Source: a gamma proteobacterium HIMB30 (GTDB taxonomy: Bacteria > Pseudomonadota > Gammaproteobacteria > Pseudomonadales > Litorivicinaceae). From it: a stretch of DNA of 64,000 nucleotides. The position numbers and the translations under genes were made by a program. The stretch is taken from contig AGIG01000028.1 of the NCBI GenBank assembly GCA_000227525.2, forward strand, positions 62,001-126,000. Direction: 5' to 3'. Each line of letters begins with the position of its first letter. Position 1 is the first letter of the stretch. Positions 38,127-45,137 of the stretch are shown here, one piece after another. The notes under the pieces were generated by a model. The model made no database searches. It saw only the letters and a list, made by a program, of their open reading frames with translations, and was not told the origin of the DNA.

Positions 38127-39291
38127 GAATAAATCGAGCCATTCTCTCGAGTGCTTCCAGCAATCGATCAGCAGGTTGCGTGTAGGCAATCCGGATCCAG
38201 GTTGGTGGAAGACTGTTGGAAAAATCAACGCCTGGAGTGATCGCCACGCCGGTTTCACGAATCAAATCAGAACAGAATTGCTGACTATCGCTGGTAATAT
38301 CTGAAGCATCCACAAACACGTAAAAGGCACCATCAGGCTCAGCAGCAATCTGAAAACCCATGGCCTCGAGGCGAGGGATCAATAGATCGCGGCGCGCTTT
38401 CAACTCGCGCCGATGCATCTCTGCTTCTTGCAATGTGTCAGACTCGAAACAGGCAAGAGCAGCTTCTTGTGCAAATGATGGCGCACAAATGAAAAGGTGC
38501 TGTGCTAATCGTTGTGTCGCTTCAAGCGCATACTCTGGAATCACCAGCCAGCCAAGGCGCCAGCCGGTCATATTGAAATATTTTGAAAAACTTCCGACCA
38601 CGAAGTGCTGATCTGAGATCATCAGGCTACTCACCAATGCATCATTGAATGAAAGGCTCTGATAGATTTCATCAACAATTAAGTGACGATTCGTTGTTAA
38701 ACACCATTGAATCATGTGCTCAAGCTCTGCGTGCGGAACTGCCTGCCCCGTCGGATTTGCTGGATGTGCGAGCATTAAAGTGCGATCAGTGGTCGTCGCC
38801 TCGAGCTCAAGCATGTCGCAGGTTGGCTGAAAGTTTGAATCGATATCCGTTTTGATCCAATGAACATTGCCGCCAACTGCTTCGACAAATCTTGGGTTAC
38901 ATGGATACGCTGGATCAGCCATCAACACACCATCTCCCGGGTTTGTCGTCGCAGCAGACGCCAACAAGAGACCTGCCGATGCTCCCACAGTGATCTGTAT
39001 TCGTCGCGCGGGCACATCCAAACCATGCGATTGATACCAGCCCGATAGTGCATCCCTTAAACTTTCAATGCCGCGTGAATCGGTGTATCGAGTCTTCCCG
39101 GCCTGCAGGGCGGTGCAGGCACGCTCAATCACAGACGACGATGTCGGAAAATCAGGCTCCCCGACTTCAAGGTGAATCACATCAATACCCCGAGACTCCA
39201 GTTCTTCGGCAATCCGCACCACTTCCATGACATGAAAAGGAGGAATTGCCTGCAGTCTGTCAGCCAGTGGGCGCGGATCAATCGGTGTCAA
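38119..39291 (-). CDS. PLP-dependent class I aminotransferase
   Basis: Fold-type I aminotransferase of 390 residues in the AspC/AlaT-like subgroup, substrate unknown. Visible are EVGEPDFPTS (about residues 42-51), the PLP-contact segments HPANPTGQAV and IVDEIYQSLSF, the PLP lysine in GSFSKYFNMTGWRLGWLV (about residue 236), and IRIAYTQP near the end. An unassigned aminotransferase occupies the same place before dksA in Pseudomonas as I recall. It is divergent from dksA across 90 nt and overlaps sfsA by 8 nt. Confidence 0.9.
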   Translation of the reverse strand: MTPIDPRPLADRLQAIPPFHVMEVVRIAEELESRGIDVIHLEVGEPDFPTSSSVIERACTALQAGKTRYTDSRGIESLRDALSGWYQSHGLDVPARRIQITVGASAGLLLASAATTNPGDGVLMADPAYPCNPRFVEAVGGNVHWIKTDIDSNFQPTCDMLELEATTTDRTLMLAHPANPTGQAVPHAELEHMIQWCLTTNRHLIVDEIYQSLSFNDALVSSLMISDQHFVVGSFSKYFNMTGWRLGWLVIPEYALEATQRLAQHLFICAPSFAQEAALACFESDTLQEAEMHRRELKARRDLLIPRLEAMGFQIAAEPDGAFYVFVDASDITSDSQQFCSDLIRETGVAITPGVDFSNSLPPTWIRIAYTQPADRLLEALERMARFIHA

Positions 39292-39381
39292 TGTGTTCTC
39301 CAGTTGAAAGAAGGTGGTAGAGTTGTCAATGTTCTGATACTTTCTCGCGTCTGATTTTTATAGTGTGGAGTTTCGCCGACA

Positions 39382-39816
39382 ATGGCAACGAATAAACAAG
39401 AATCACTCTTAGGTTACGTTGATCCGTACCAAGCATCGAAAGATGAAGAGTACATGAGTGAGGCGATGCGTGAACACTTCGTGAAGATTCTCGATCAGTG
39501 GAAACGTAATCTGATGGAAGAAGTCGACCGCACCGTTTCGCATATGAAAGAGGAAGCAGCAAACTTTGCTGATCCAGCCGATCGTGCCACGCAAGAGGAA
39601 GAGTTCAGCCTCGAACTGCGCACCAGAGATCGCGAACGCAAATTGATCAAGAAGATCGACAAGACGCTTGAGGCGATTGAAAACGACGACTACGGATTCT
39701 GCGAAACATGCGGAATCGAGATTGGTCTTCGTCGCCTAGAAGCACGACCAACAGCGACTCAATGCGTCGACTGTAAAACACTCGACGAGCTTCGCGAAAA
39801 ACAAACTGGCGCATAA
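39382..39816 (+). CDS. dksA: RNA polymerase-binding transcription factor DksA
   Basis: Binds the secondary channel of RNA polymerase and, with ppGpp, tunes rRNA and amino-acid promoters. The 144-residue protein has the coiled-coil with the DxxDxA tip (Asp64, Asp67, Ala69), and a four-Cys zinc finger (Cys107, Cys110, Cys128, Cys131), the canonical zinc-bound form. gluQ follows after 4 nt, as in E. coli and Pseudomonas. Confidence 0.98.
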   Translation: MATNKQESLLGYVDPYQASKDEEYMSEAMREHFVKILDQWKRNLMEEVDRTVSHMKEEAANFADPADRATQEEEFSLELRTRDRERKLIKKIDKTLEAIENDDYGFCETCGIEIGLRRLEARPTATQCVDCKTLDELREKQTGA

Positions 39817-39820
39817 CACG

Positions 39821-40690
39821 TTGGCCCAATATCGTGGTCGGTTTGCACCCTCGGCGACCGGCCCGTTGCATCTCGGGTCCATTCTTGCTGCACTTGTTAG
39901 CTACATTCATGCAAAACAGCATCATGGTGAGTGGCTGATTCGCATTGATGATCTTGACGAGAAGCGATGTAAACAAATCCATGTTGACTCGATCCTTGAA
40001 TGTCTAGATGCGTTTGGGTTCAGGCCGTCTGGATCGGTTTGTCGGCAAACAGATCGAATAACGGACTACCAAAACGCACTGGTTTCACTCGACAATCAGA
40101 GACGCCTTTATCCATGTACTTGCACTCGGAAATCACTACTGAAAGGGCCTTATCCCGGGTTTTGTCGTCATCAAATCGGCCAGACCTTGATCGCAGAGAG
40201 TGCGGTGCGAATTGACACCAGTGACATGGACCTGACGGTCGATGATCTGATTGCGACCTCATCCATCATCCAGCCGCCCGGAGATTTTATCGTCAAGCGA
40301 CGTGACGGACTCTTCGCCTATCAACTGGCGTGTGCGGTTGATGAGCAGATCGATGGAATTACGCATGTGATCAGAGGAATTGATCTTCTTGATTCAACGC
40401 CCATGCAGCGATTCATTACACAATGCCTTGGATATGAGAGCCCCACATATGGGCATTTTCCCGTCTTAGTCGGTGCCGATGGGGCAAAGCTATCCAAACA
40501 AACATTCGCTGAACCTGTGGATTGGACTCGCCCAGGTGAGACGTTCGCCGTGATTGCGCGACTACTGTTACTTAACGATACACCCAGGCCGACCGATCAC
40601 GCACACGTCTGGTTAGACTTCTTTGTCTCGTTGGACAATCTCATCCCAAAGCTTATCAAGGCCTCACACGCCAATACCCTTTCGCTCTAG
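39821..40690 (+). CDS. gluQ: Glutamyl-Q tRNA(Asp) synthetase
   Basis: Paralogue of the GluRS catalytic domain that attaches glutamate to queuosine in the anticodon of tRNA-Asp. The 289-residue protein lacks the anticodon-binding domain of GluRS. The HIGH-like motif is PSATGPLHLGS (residues 10-20) and the KMSKS-like motif is AKLSKQ. A Cys/Tyr zinc site is suggested by CTCTRKSL and YPGFCR. The start is TTG 39821, 4 nt after dksA, without a clear Shine-Dalgarno, so translation may depend on dksA. Confidence 0.95.
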   Translation: MAQYRGRFAPSATGPLHLGSILAALVSYIHAKQHHGEWLIRIDDLDEKRCKQIHVDSILECLDAFGFRPSGSVCRQTDRITDYQNALVSLDNQRRLYPCTCTRKSLLKGPYPGFCRHQIGQTLIAESAVRIDTSDMDLTVDDLIATSSIIQPPGDFIVKRRDGLFAYQLACAVDEQIDGITHVIRGIDLLDSTPMQRFITQCLGYESPTYGHFPVLVGADGAKLSKQTFAEPVDWTRPGETFAVIARLLLLNDTPRPTDHAHVWLDFFVSLDNLIPKLIKASHANTLSL

Positions 40691-40724
40691 AACCTCGTAA
40701 ACTACCCCACAAATAGGGATGCTT

Positions 40725-42053
40725 ATGGCGACGCTACTTCTCGTTACAGACGAAGCTATTATTCGAAAGTCGATTCAACTCGGGCTCGAGCAGCGAGGAC
40801 ATCAGGTGTTGACCGCCGAGTCGGTCAAAGAAGCGATGTCCCAGGTCAAAGACATCGATTGCGTTGTTTGTGAGCATCGGCTTGCCGACGGATCAGGGAT
40901 TGATTTGATAGCTCACTTCAAACCCATACCATTGATTTTACTTGTCGGCCAGGTATCCCTCCAAGCCGGAATCTTGGCAATGCGAAAAGGCGCTTTCGAC
41001 TGTTTCACCAAGCCTGTTGATCACAATGATTTGCTTCGATCGATCGAAAAAGCGACAGCGAAGAGATCCGCGAAAAGCACAGACATGATGATTGGACAGA
41101 GTGAAGTGATGCTGCAATTAAAAAAGCAGGTTTCACGAGTCGCCCCTCTCGATACAACAATCTTAATCGGAGGTGAATCCGGGACAGGCAAAGAACTGGT
41201 GGCAAAATCCATTCATCAAATGTCCTCACGATCGGAAAAAGACATGGTTTCAGTCAACTGTGCAGCGATTCCAGAATCACTCATTGAAGCCGAGCTCTTT
41301 GGTCACGTGAAAGGCGCATTTACGGGTGCAACACAGGATAGGGCTGGGTTAATCGAATCCGCAGACGGATCGACGCTCTTCTTGGATGAAATCGGGGAGC
41401 TCCCATTAGAAGCTCAATCTCGATTACTCAGAGTGCTTCAGGAAGGCGAGATTCGCAAAGTGGGTAGCACCGACCGGACATATGTCAATGTTCGATTGGT
41501 TGCCGCAACCCATCGGAATTTGCTGGATATGGTCTCCAAGGGCCAATTTCGAGAAGACCTCTATTACCGACTCAATGTGATCGAGCTGAGATGTCCACCA
41601 CTCAGAGATCGTGGTCAAGACATCATGGTTCTTGCCGAAGCTCTTCTTGACAGGGTCAAACATCAGATGAATCGACCCGAACTGAAATTTAACAGCAGCA
41701 TCCAGACGTCGATTGAAAGTCACCCATGGCCTGGTAACGTTCGAGAACTCGGCAATGTCATCGAAAGAGCAGTGGTCTTGTGTGAGGGTCCTTTGATTGA
41801 TCAATCGGATCTTGGACTCACAAATGTGCCCGATACGAATCACACGTTTGCTGCCAAGGAACAACGACCAATGGGTCGCACTCAGCCAATGATGTCACTG
41901 GAAGACTATTTTCAACATTTTGTGTTGTCCCATGAGGACCAAATGAGTGAAACCGAGCTGGCCAAGCGCCTTGGTATCAGCCGAAAGAGTCTTTGGGAGC
42001 GGAGAAATCGCTTGGGTATTCCTCGGCGTAAAGACGAGTCGCAAGATTCGTAA
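40725..42053 (+). CDS. CbrB-like sigma-54-dependent activator with degenerate receiver domain
   Basis: NtrC-type enhancer-binding protein of 442 residues. A receiver domain (about 1-115) is followed by a sigma-54 AAA+ domain with Walker A GGESGTGKE, the GAFTGA loop contacting sigma-54, Walker B TLFLDEIGEL and Arg-finger FREDLYYRLNV. A Fis-type helix-turn-helix (ETELAKRLGISRKSLWERRNRLGI) ends the protein. In the receiver, the first acidic-pocket residue is Thr8, the phosphoacceptor Asp is Glu50 (CEHRLADGSG) and the switch Thr is Val74, while Lys96 is kept. Its position between gluQ and pcnB is that of CbrB in Pseudomonas, but cbrA is absent. ATG 40725 has AGGGA 5 nt upstream; ATG 40719 is possible. 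Confidence 0.9.
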   Translation: MATLLLVTDEAIIRKSIQLGLEQRGHQVLTAESVKEAMSQVKDIDCVVCEHRLADGSGIDLIAHFKPIPLILLVGQVSLQAGILAMRKGAFDCFTKPVDHNDLLRSIEKATAKRSAKSTDMMIGQSEVMLQLKKQVSRVAPLDTTILIGGESGTGKELVAKSIHQMSSRSEKDMVSVNCAAIPESLIEAELFGHVKGAFTGATQDRAGLIESADGSTLFLDEIGELPLEAQSRLLRVLQEGEIRKVGSTDRTYVNVRLVAATHRNLLDMVSKGQFREDLYYRLNVIELRCPPLRDRGQDIMVLAEALLDRVKHQMNRPELKFNSSIQTSIESHPWPGNVRELGNVIERAVVLCEGPLIDQSDLGLTNVPDTNHTFAAKEQRPMGRTQPMMSLEDYFQHFVLSHEDQMSETELAKRLGISRKSLWERRNRLGIPRRKDESQDS

Positions 42054-42071
42054 CACCTATCTGCTACCTAG

Positions 42072-42111
42072 GGTAACGATTGGTAACGTTTTTTCTCGAA
42101 AAAAAGTTACC
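42072..42111. promoter_or_regulatory. Candidate enhancer (UAS) for a sigma-54 activator
   Basis: GGTAACG occurs at 42072-42078 and again at 42082-42088, ten bases (one helical turn) apart. The inverted GTTACC lies at 42106-42111; with the second copy it forms GGTAAC-N18-GTTACC. It is about 100-140 bp upstream of the predicted start point, the usual distance for enhancer sites. The A/T tracts between the arms could also form a hairpin in RNA. Confidence 0.55.
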
Positions 42112-42185
42112 TATAAGTCTAACGCTTCTGGTCGCTTATTTAGAAAAATTCGATAAATCCGTCACTTATGGGAAATGCTCTAAAT

Positions 42186-42201
42186 TGGCACGGCATGTGC
42201 A
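42186..42201 (+). promoter_or_regulatory. Sigma-54 (-24/-12) promoter
   Basis: TGGCAC-GGCAT-GTGCA: the -24 element TGGCAC is perfect, GG and GC are separated by exactly 10 nt, and the -12 element has one mismatch to TTGCA. Start of transcription is expected near 42212. No coding sequence follows closely. Confidence 0.8.
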
Positions 42202-42211
42202 ACCATATTCT

Positions 42212-42487
42212 GTGTTCGTAATAAGACCAATAAAAAAGAACAGAAACAGCGAGAATTATAAAAAGATTGCTGAACGAGATTACGGTTCACTGTGAGAACT
42301 GAGTTTCACGGAAGCAGAAACGCTTCCTTAGGCCGATAACAATAAAAAAGCGTAAAGCTAAGGCCTTAGTTGCCTCGATGGTAATTTGAGACTGAGATTG
42401 CACACTGAAAGGTAATTTCAATTAGTGCAAATAATAAAAATAAAGAACAATGCACAATGATTAAAAGGGGCGAAAGCCCCTTTTTTA
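42212..42487 (+). ncRNA. crcZ: CrcZ-like small RNA (Hfq/Crc-sequestering candidate)
   Basis: Intergenic transcript unit of about 275 nt between the CbrB-like gene and pcnB, the place of CrcZ in Pseudomonas. It starts at a sigma-54 promoter and ends at a strong intrinsic terminator, with no convincing reading frame. Four AAnAAnAA motifs, the kind bound by the distal face of Hfq with Crc, lie at 42229-42236, 42338-42345 (AACAATAA), 42430-42437 (AATAATAA) and 42443-42450 (AAGAACAA). Between them are hairpins, for example GGAAGC-N6-GCTTCC at 42310-42327 and TTGCAC...GTGCAA at 42398-42430. CCTTAG/CTAAGG can pair with the second motif in its loop. Expression and function are inferred; primary sequence identity to known CrcZ was not tested. 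Confidence 0.72.
42467..42486 (+). terminator. Intrinsic terminator of the CrcZ-like RNA
   Basis: Stem GGGGC/GCCCC closed by a GAAA tetraloop and followed by six T; an A-run before the stem can extend the pairing. Confidence 0.9.
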
Positions 42488-42498
42488 TTAATGGGCTC

Positions 42499-42507
42499 TG
42501 GTATCAT
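42499..42507 (+). promoter_or_regulatory. Candidate extended -10 promoter for pcnB
   Basis: TGGTATCAT, an extended -10, begins 12 nt after the sRNA terminator and 36 nt before the pcnB TTG, giving a leader of about 20 nt. Confidence 0.45.
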
Positions 42508-42534
42508 TCCGTCTTGTGCCATTGGAGTCTTCTA

Positions 42535-43863
42535 TTGTTTTCGGTGTTCAAAAAGAAATCTGCTCGGAGTGCGCACATCTTTAAAGATGTCGTGACCCAG
42601 GAATACCACGGAATTAATGACCGAGATCTATCGCATGGCAGTTTACGTGTCATTGAAATCCTTCAACATGCAGGATATGAAGCCTATCTTGTTGGTGGAG
42701 GAATTCGAGATTTGTTACTCGGAAAACATCCGAAAGACTTCGATGTTGCCACCAGCGCCAAACCAGTTGAAGTCCAGAAACTATTTCGGAAAGCGCGCAT
42801 CATCGGACGACGCTTTCAAATCGTCCATGTTCGCATGGGGCCTGAAATCATTGAAGTGACAACCTTTAGAGGTTCTGCTGAAAATAGCCATCTACAGCAA
42901 GCCAATGCATCGGGCATGTTGGTTCGAGACAACGTCTTTGGTTCGGTTGAGGATGATGCTGTGCGCCGTGACTTCACAATGAATGCGCTCTACTACGATC
43001 CATCGAACCATGAAGTACTCGACTTTGTTGGCGGCTACGATGATCTCGAGGATGGAATGATTCGAATCATTGGTGATCCTGAAACCCGCTACCGAGAAGA
43101 TCCTGTACGCATGCTTCGCGCTGTGAGATTCGTTGGGAAGTTGGGTCTCCAGCTCGAACCTGACACAGCAGAACCCATTCGCCGACTCGCTCCCCTTTTA
43201 AGAGATGTCTCCCCCTCGCGGCTATTTGATGAAATCTTAAAGTTACTTCAGGCAGGTCACGGTCAAGCAACGTTTCCTGAACTCGTCAAATACGATCTGT
43301 TACGACCATTGTTTCCGCAAACTGAAGCTTTGTTAAGCGAGGCCGATGATCAACACCACCAACATTTGATTGATCTCGCTCTTTTAAACACTGATACAAG
43401 ATTAAATGAAGGCAAGTCAGTGACTCCCGCATTTTTATATGCAGCACTTCACTGGCCCCAGGTTCAGCATCGGTGGGAAGAGCTCGAGGCTGAGGGACAT
43501 GGACGCACACAGGCCCTTACGATCGCATGCTCTGAAACCCTAGACTTTAATCAGCAATTCATTGCGATACCCAAACGTTTCAGCGTCACCATCCGAGAAA
43601 TCTGGGAGCTGCAAGTGAAGCTAGAAAAGCGACATGGCCGTCGCCCAGACTCAACCCTTGAGCATCCGAGGTTCCGTGCCGGGTATGACTTCCTTCTGCT
43701 ACGTGAACGCTCCGGAGAAATCCCAGGTGGGCTTGGCGAATGGTGGACGCAGTATCAAATTGCTGACGATGCGATGCGTCGTGACTTGATCGCATCAGTC
43801 AAAGATGATCAGAACGAATCCAAAGTACGGCGTCCGCGCAGACGATCGAAACGCCGTGACTAG
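42535..43863 (+). CDS. pcnB: Poly(A) polymerase I
   Basis: Adds poly(A) tails to RNA 3' ends, promoting decay by PNPase. The nucleotidyltransferase core has YLVGGGIRDLLLGKHPKDFDVATSA with catalytic Asp68 and Asp70, RRFQIVHV, and RDFTMNALYYD. A basic C-terminal tail follows (RRPRRRSKRRD). The start is placed at TTG 42535 (MFSVFKKK), with GGAG 7 nt upstream. The longer ATG at 42457 lies before the sRNA terminator and is not credible. Length is 442. It overlaps folK by 8 nt. Confidence 0.94.
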   Translation: MFSVFKKKSARSAHIFKDVVTQEYHGINDRDLSHGSLRVIEILQHAGYEAYLVGGGIRDLLLGKHPKDFDVATSAKPVEVQKLFRKARIIGRRFQIVHVRMGPEIIEVTTFRGSAENSHLQQANASGMLVRDNVFGSVEDDAVRRDFTMNALYYDPSNHEVLDFVGGYDDLEDGMIRIIGDPETRYREDPVRMLRAVRFVGKLGLQLEPDTAEPIRRLAPLLRDVSPSRLFDEILKLLQAGHGQATFPELVKYDLLRPLFPQTEALLSEADDQHHQHLIDLALLNTDTRLNEGKSVTPAFLYAALHWPQVQHRWEELEAEGHGRTQALTIACSETLDFNQQFIAIPKRFSVTIREIWELQVKLEKRHGRRPDSTLEHPRFRAGYDFLLLRERSGEIPGGLGEWWTQYQIADDAMRRDLIASVKDDQNESKVRRPRRRSKRRD

Positions 43864-44329
43864 TCACATCTTCTTGGCACTTGGCTCAAATCTCAATGAT
43901 CCAGTTGCACAAATTCGACAAGCGATTAAAGCCTTAGCAAGCTCAATCAATGCAATTGAATGCGCGCCTTTGTATAAATCCAAGCCGCTCGGACCTCAAG
44001 ATCAACCGGACTTCGTCAATACAGTGATTTCAGGCTATACAGACCTGAGTCCAGAGGCGCTGTTGACCGACCTACAAGAGATCGAACGGCAACAACAGCG
44101 TGTTAAAACCGAACATTGGGGACCGAGAACGATCGATATTGATATCTTATTTTACGACGATCTTCGATTGGACACGCCTCAACTCACCATTCCGCATCAA
44201 GAGTTGTTTAATCGCTCATTCGTGACCATCCCGCTATTCGACCTGATTCCGGATGGAATCATGCCAACAGGTGACCAGCTCGACCGAAACCGCTACGATT
44301 CATCGACGTTGGTTCGAATCGATACATAG
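43856..44329 (+). CDS. folK: 6-hydroxymethyl-7,8-dihydropterin pyrophosphokinase
   Basis: Folate-pathway kinase that pyrophosphorylates hydroxymethyl-dihydropterin before FolP acts. The 157-residue enzyme has FLALGSNLNDP (residues 6-16), DFVNTV, and the signature WGPRTIDIDILFYDD. The start is GTG 43856, 8 nt inside pcnB; the frame stays open to 43805. panB follows after 10 nt. The folP gene is elsewhere in the window (57828). Confidence 0.96.
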   Translation: MTSHIFLALGSNLNDPVAQIRQAIKALASSINAIECAPLYKSKPLGPQDQPDFVNTVISGYTDLSPEALLTDLQEIERQQQRVKTEHWGPRTIDIDILFYDDLRLDTPQLTIPHQELFNRSFVTIPLFDLIPDGIMPTGDQLDRNRYDSSTLVRIDT

Positions 44330-44339
44330 GAAGTACGCA

Positions 44340-45137
44340 GTGCCACAGATCACCCTCAATACCCTCAAAAAACATCGCGCTGAAAATACCAAATTCAGTA
44401 TGGTCACTGCGTACGACGCTTGTTTTGCAAGCCTCGCCTCAGAGGCAGGCATCGACACGATCTTAGTCGGTGATTCGCTCGGCATGGTTCTCCAAGGACA
44501 TCAGAGCACACTGCCCGTAACAGTCGCTGATATCGCCTACCACACGCGTTGTGCAGCAGCCGCTTCATCGTCATGCATGATCGTTGCGGACGTTCCTTTC
44601 ATGGCGTCGGCGACCACGCAGGATGCGATTGATACTGCACGAGAGTTGATGCAAGCGGGCGCTCATGTCGTCAAAATTGAAGGCGGAACTAACCTCGTGG
44701 ATCTCGTCAAATTGTATCGGGATCAAGGGGTTGCTGCCTGCTGCCATCTCGGGCTGACACCACAGTTTGTGAATCAATTCGGGGGATATCGTGTTCAAGG
44801 CAGAACCGATGAAGCTGCGAAGCGACTGATCGAGGCCGCTGCAGCTCTCGACGATGCTGGAACAGACTTAATTTTGCTGGAATGTGTTCCAAATCACGTC
44901 ACTGAAGCAATCATGAACGTCACAACCGTTCCTGTGATTGGTATCGGTGCAGGACCATCAACCACCGGTCAGGTACTTGTTATGCACGATCTCTTGGGAA
45001 TTACGCCAGGAAAAACGGCTCGGTTCGTGAAGAATTTCATGGCATCTGCAGACTCAATTCAAGATGCATTTCAAGCCTATGATCGAGCGGTTAAGAACGG
45101 TTCCTTCCCGGCACCGGAGCACTGCTTTGAAGAGTAA
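44340..45137 (+). CDS. panB: 3-methyl-2-oxobutanoate hydroxymethyltransferase
   Basis: First committed step of pantothenate synthesis, adding a hydroxymethyl group from methylene-tetrahydrofolate to ketoisovalerate. The 265-residue TIM barrel has MVTAYDACFASLASEAG, LVGDSLGMVLQGH with the metal Asp, VKIEGG and VIGIGAGPSTTGQ. The start is GTG 44340 with AGGA upstream; the open frame to 44253 overlaps folK. It overlaps panC by 11 nt. Confidence 0.97.
   Translation: MPQITLNTLKKHRAENTKFSMVTAYDACFASLASEAGIDTILVGDSLGMVLQGHQSTLPVTVADIAYHTRCAAAASSSCMIVADVPFMASATTQDAIDTARELMQAGAHVVKIEGGTNLVDLVKLYRDQGVAACCHLGLTPQFVNQFGGYRVQGRTDEAAKRLIEAAAALDDAGTDLILLECVPNHVTEAIMNVTTVPVIGIGAGPSTTGQVLVMHDLLGITPGKTARFVKNFMASADSIQDAFQAYDRAVKNGSFPAPEHCFEE

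Noticed and set aside
42080-42295. A 71-codon open frame over the sigma-54 promoter region
   Set aside because: It begins in the enhancer repeats, spans the -24/-12 promoter and has no Shine-Dalgarno; the region is better explained as regulatory DNA and sRNA.
42358-42369. CTAAGGCCTTAG palindrome as a separate operator
   Set aside because: It lies inside the predicted sRNA, and its left half is better explained as pairing with CCTTAG at 42326.
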